Source: Rhodoferax sp.
Lineage (GTDB): Bacteria; Pseudomonadota; Gammaproteobacteria; Burkholderiales; Burkholderiaceae_C
Direction of reading: 5' to 3'
DNA length: 6,355 nt
Assembly: GCA_020048795.1 (NCBI GenBank)
Contig: JAIFMA010000193.1
Span: 1-6,355 of the forward strand
Shown here: piece after piece, positions 5,983 to 6,355 of the stretch
Layout of the letters: each line of letters starts with the position of its first letter
Numbering within the stretch: position 1 is the first letter of the stretch
Notes under the pieces: generated by a model
Database searches by the model: none
What the model was told of the DNA's origin: nothing
What the model saw: the letters and a program-made list of their open reading frames with translations, nothing else
Program-made: the position numbers and the translations under genes

Positions 5983-6132
5983 TTTGTAAAAGGCCAGAGC
6001 TTAACGGTACAAATAACCCCGCTTGTCTTTGGGGAATTGCATCGCCAAAATCCGCTATGCTCTGCCCGCACGCCCGTTTACCCGCCAAACGGCCTACCGG
6101 GTTGTTCGTTTTTTGGCAAGACACAAGCTTGC
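5983..6132. promoter_or_regulatory. Divergent intergenic region between hydrolase and bkdA1-like genes
   Basis: This region should hold promoters for both genes. On the plus strand TATGCT at about 6055-6060 is a -10-like hexamer, and TTGTCT at about 6022 lies 17 bp before CAAAAT as another weak pair; neither is convincing. A CCCC/GGGG inverted repeat with a 10-nt loop lies around 6017-6034. In Pseudomonas the bkd operon is controlled by the Lrp-type activator BkdR from a divergent gene, but no bkdR lies here, since the divergent neighbour is the hydrolase. Confidence 0.35.
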
Positions 6133-6146
6133 AAGGAGACCTGTTC

Positions 6147-6355
6147 ATGCCTCAGCGTCAAACGCTTCACCTGCACGTGCCAGAGCCCACTGGGCGGCCC
6201 GGTCGTGACACCGATTTTTCTTACCTCCCCCTGTCCGCTGCCGGTGCCAAACGCCGCCCCCCGGTGGACGTGGCGGCGGCCCAAACCAGCGATTTGGCAT
6301 TTGCGCTGATCCGGGTGCTCGACGACGCGGGCCAGGCCTTAGGCCCCTGGGCACC
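6147..6355 (+). CDS. bkdA1: Branched-chain 2-oxoacid dehydrogenase E1 alpha subunit, N-terminal part
   Basis: The first 69 codons of a gene cut by the right edge. The translation opens MPQRQTLHLHVPEPTGRPG, continues with TDFSYLPLS, AKRRPPVDVAAAQTSDLA and RVLDDAGQALGPW, and matches the characteristic start of bacterial BkdA1-type E1-alpha subunits (about 400 residues when complete). With E1 beta this subunit uses thiamine diphosphate to decarboxylate the 2-oxoacids from valine, leucine and isoleucine and passes the acyl group to the lipoyl E2; the complex acts in the cytoplasm. The thiamine-binding motif lies further downstream and is outside the window. The start is ATG 6147 with AAGGAG at 6133-6138, eight bases upstream. 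The E1 beta, E2 and E3 genes normally follow in the same operon. Confidence 0.9.
   Translation, partial: MPQRQTLHLHVPEPTGRPGRDTDFSYLPLSAAGAKRRPPVDVAAAQTSDLAFALIRVLDDAGQALGPWA

Overview
The window looks like chromosomal DNA of a betaproteobacterium, most likely Comamonadaceae (Rhodoferax/Polaromonas-like). This is inferred from codon use, the recognisable protein families and fragments resembling intergenic repeats known from that family; no taxonomic marker gene is present. There are no tRNA, rRNA or CRISPR features.

Left part (1-3807) is accessory and heavily degraded. It starts with three minus-strand remnants of transposition proteins from different families: an IS4-type DDE transposase piece running off the left edge (1-151), the C-terminal third of an IS21-type IstB ATPase (382-609) and the C-terminal tail of another transposase (610-996). 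A terminator-like hairpin lies at 275-303. After a 360-bp gene-free stretch comes the one intact gene of the region, 1356-2747 (+), an orphan HipA-family kinase of the YjjJ type with a winged-helix DNA-binding domain fused to its N-terminus. Downstream are a truncated gene of an uncharacterised family (2933-3580, +) and, in a shifted frame and overlapping it, the 3' part of an unidentified gene (3502-3807, +).

Right part (3894-6355) looks like ordinary chromosome with intact genes: a minus-strand protein with EF-hand-like calcium-binding motifs (3894-4967), a minus-strand dienelactone hydrolase-family enzyme with a Tat-type leader (5059-5970) and, divergently transcribed, the start of the branched-chain 2-oxoacid dehydrogenase E1-alpha gene (6147 to the right edge, bkdA1-like), which begins the bkd operon for valine/leucine/isoleucine catabolism.

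The most interesting item is the intact YjjJ-like kinase among broken mobile-element genes, with no separate HipB-type antitoxin gene beside it. It belongs to a recognised family, so it is not a new system in itself. Its regulation, the repeats around it and the two unidentified broken genes downstream are the parts worth a second look.
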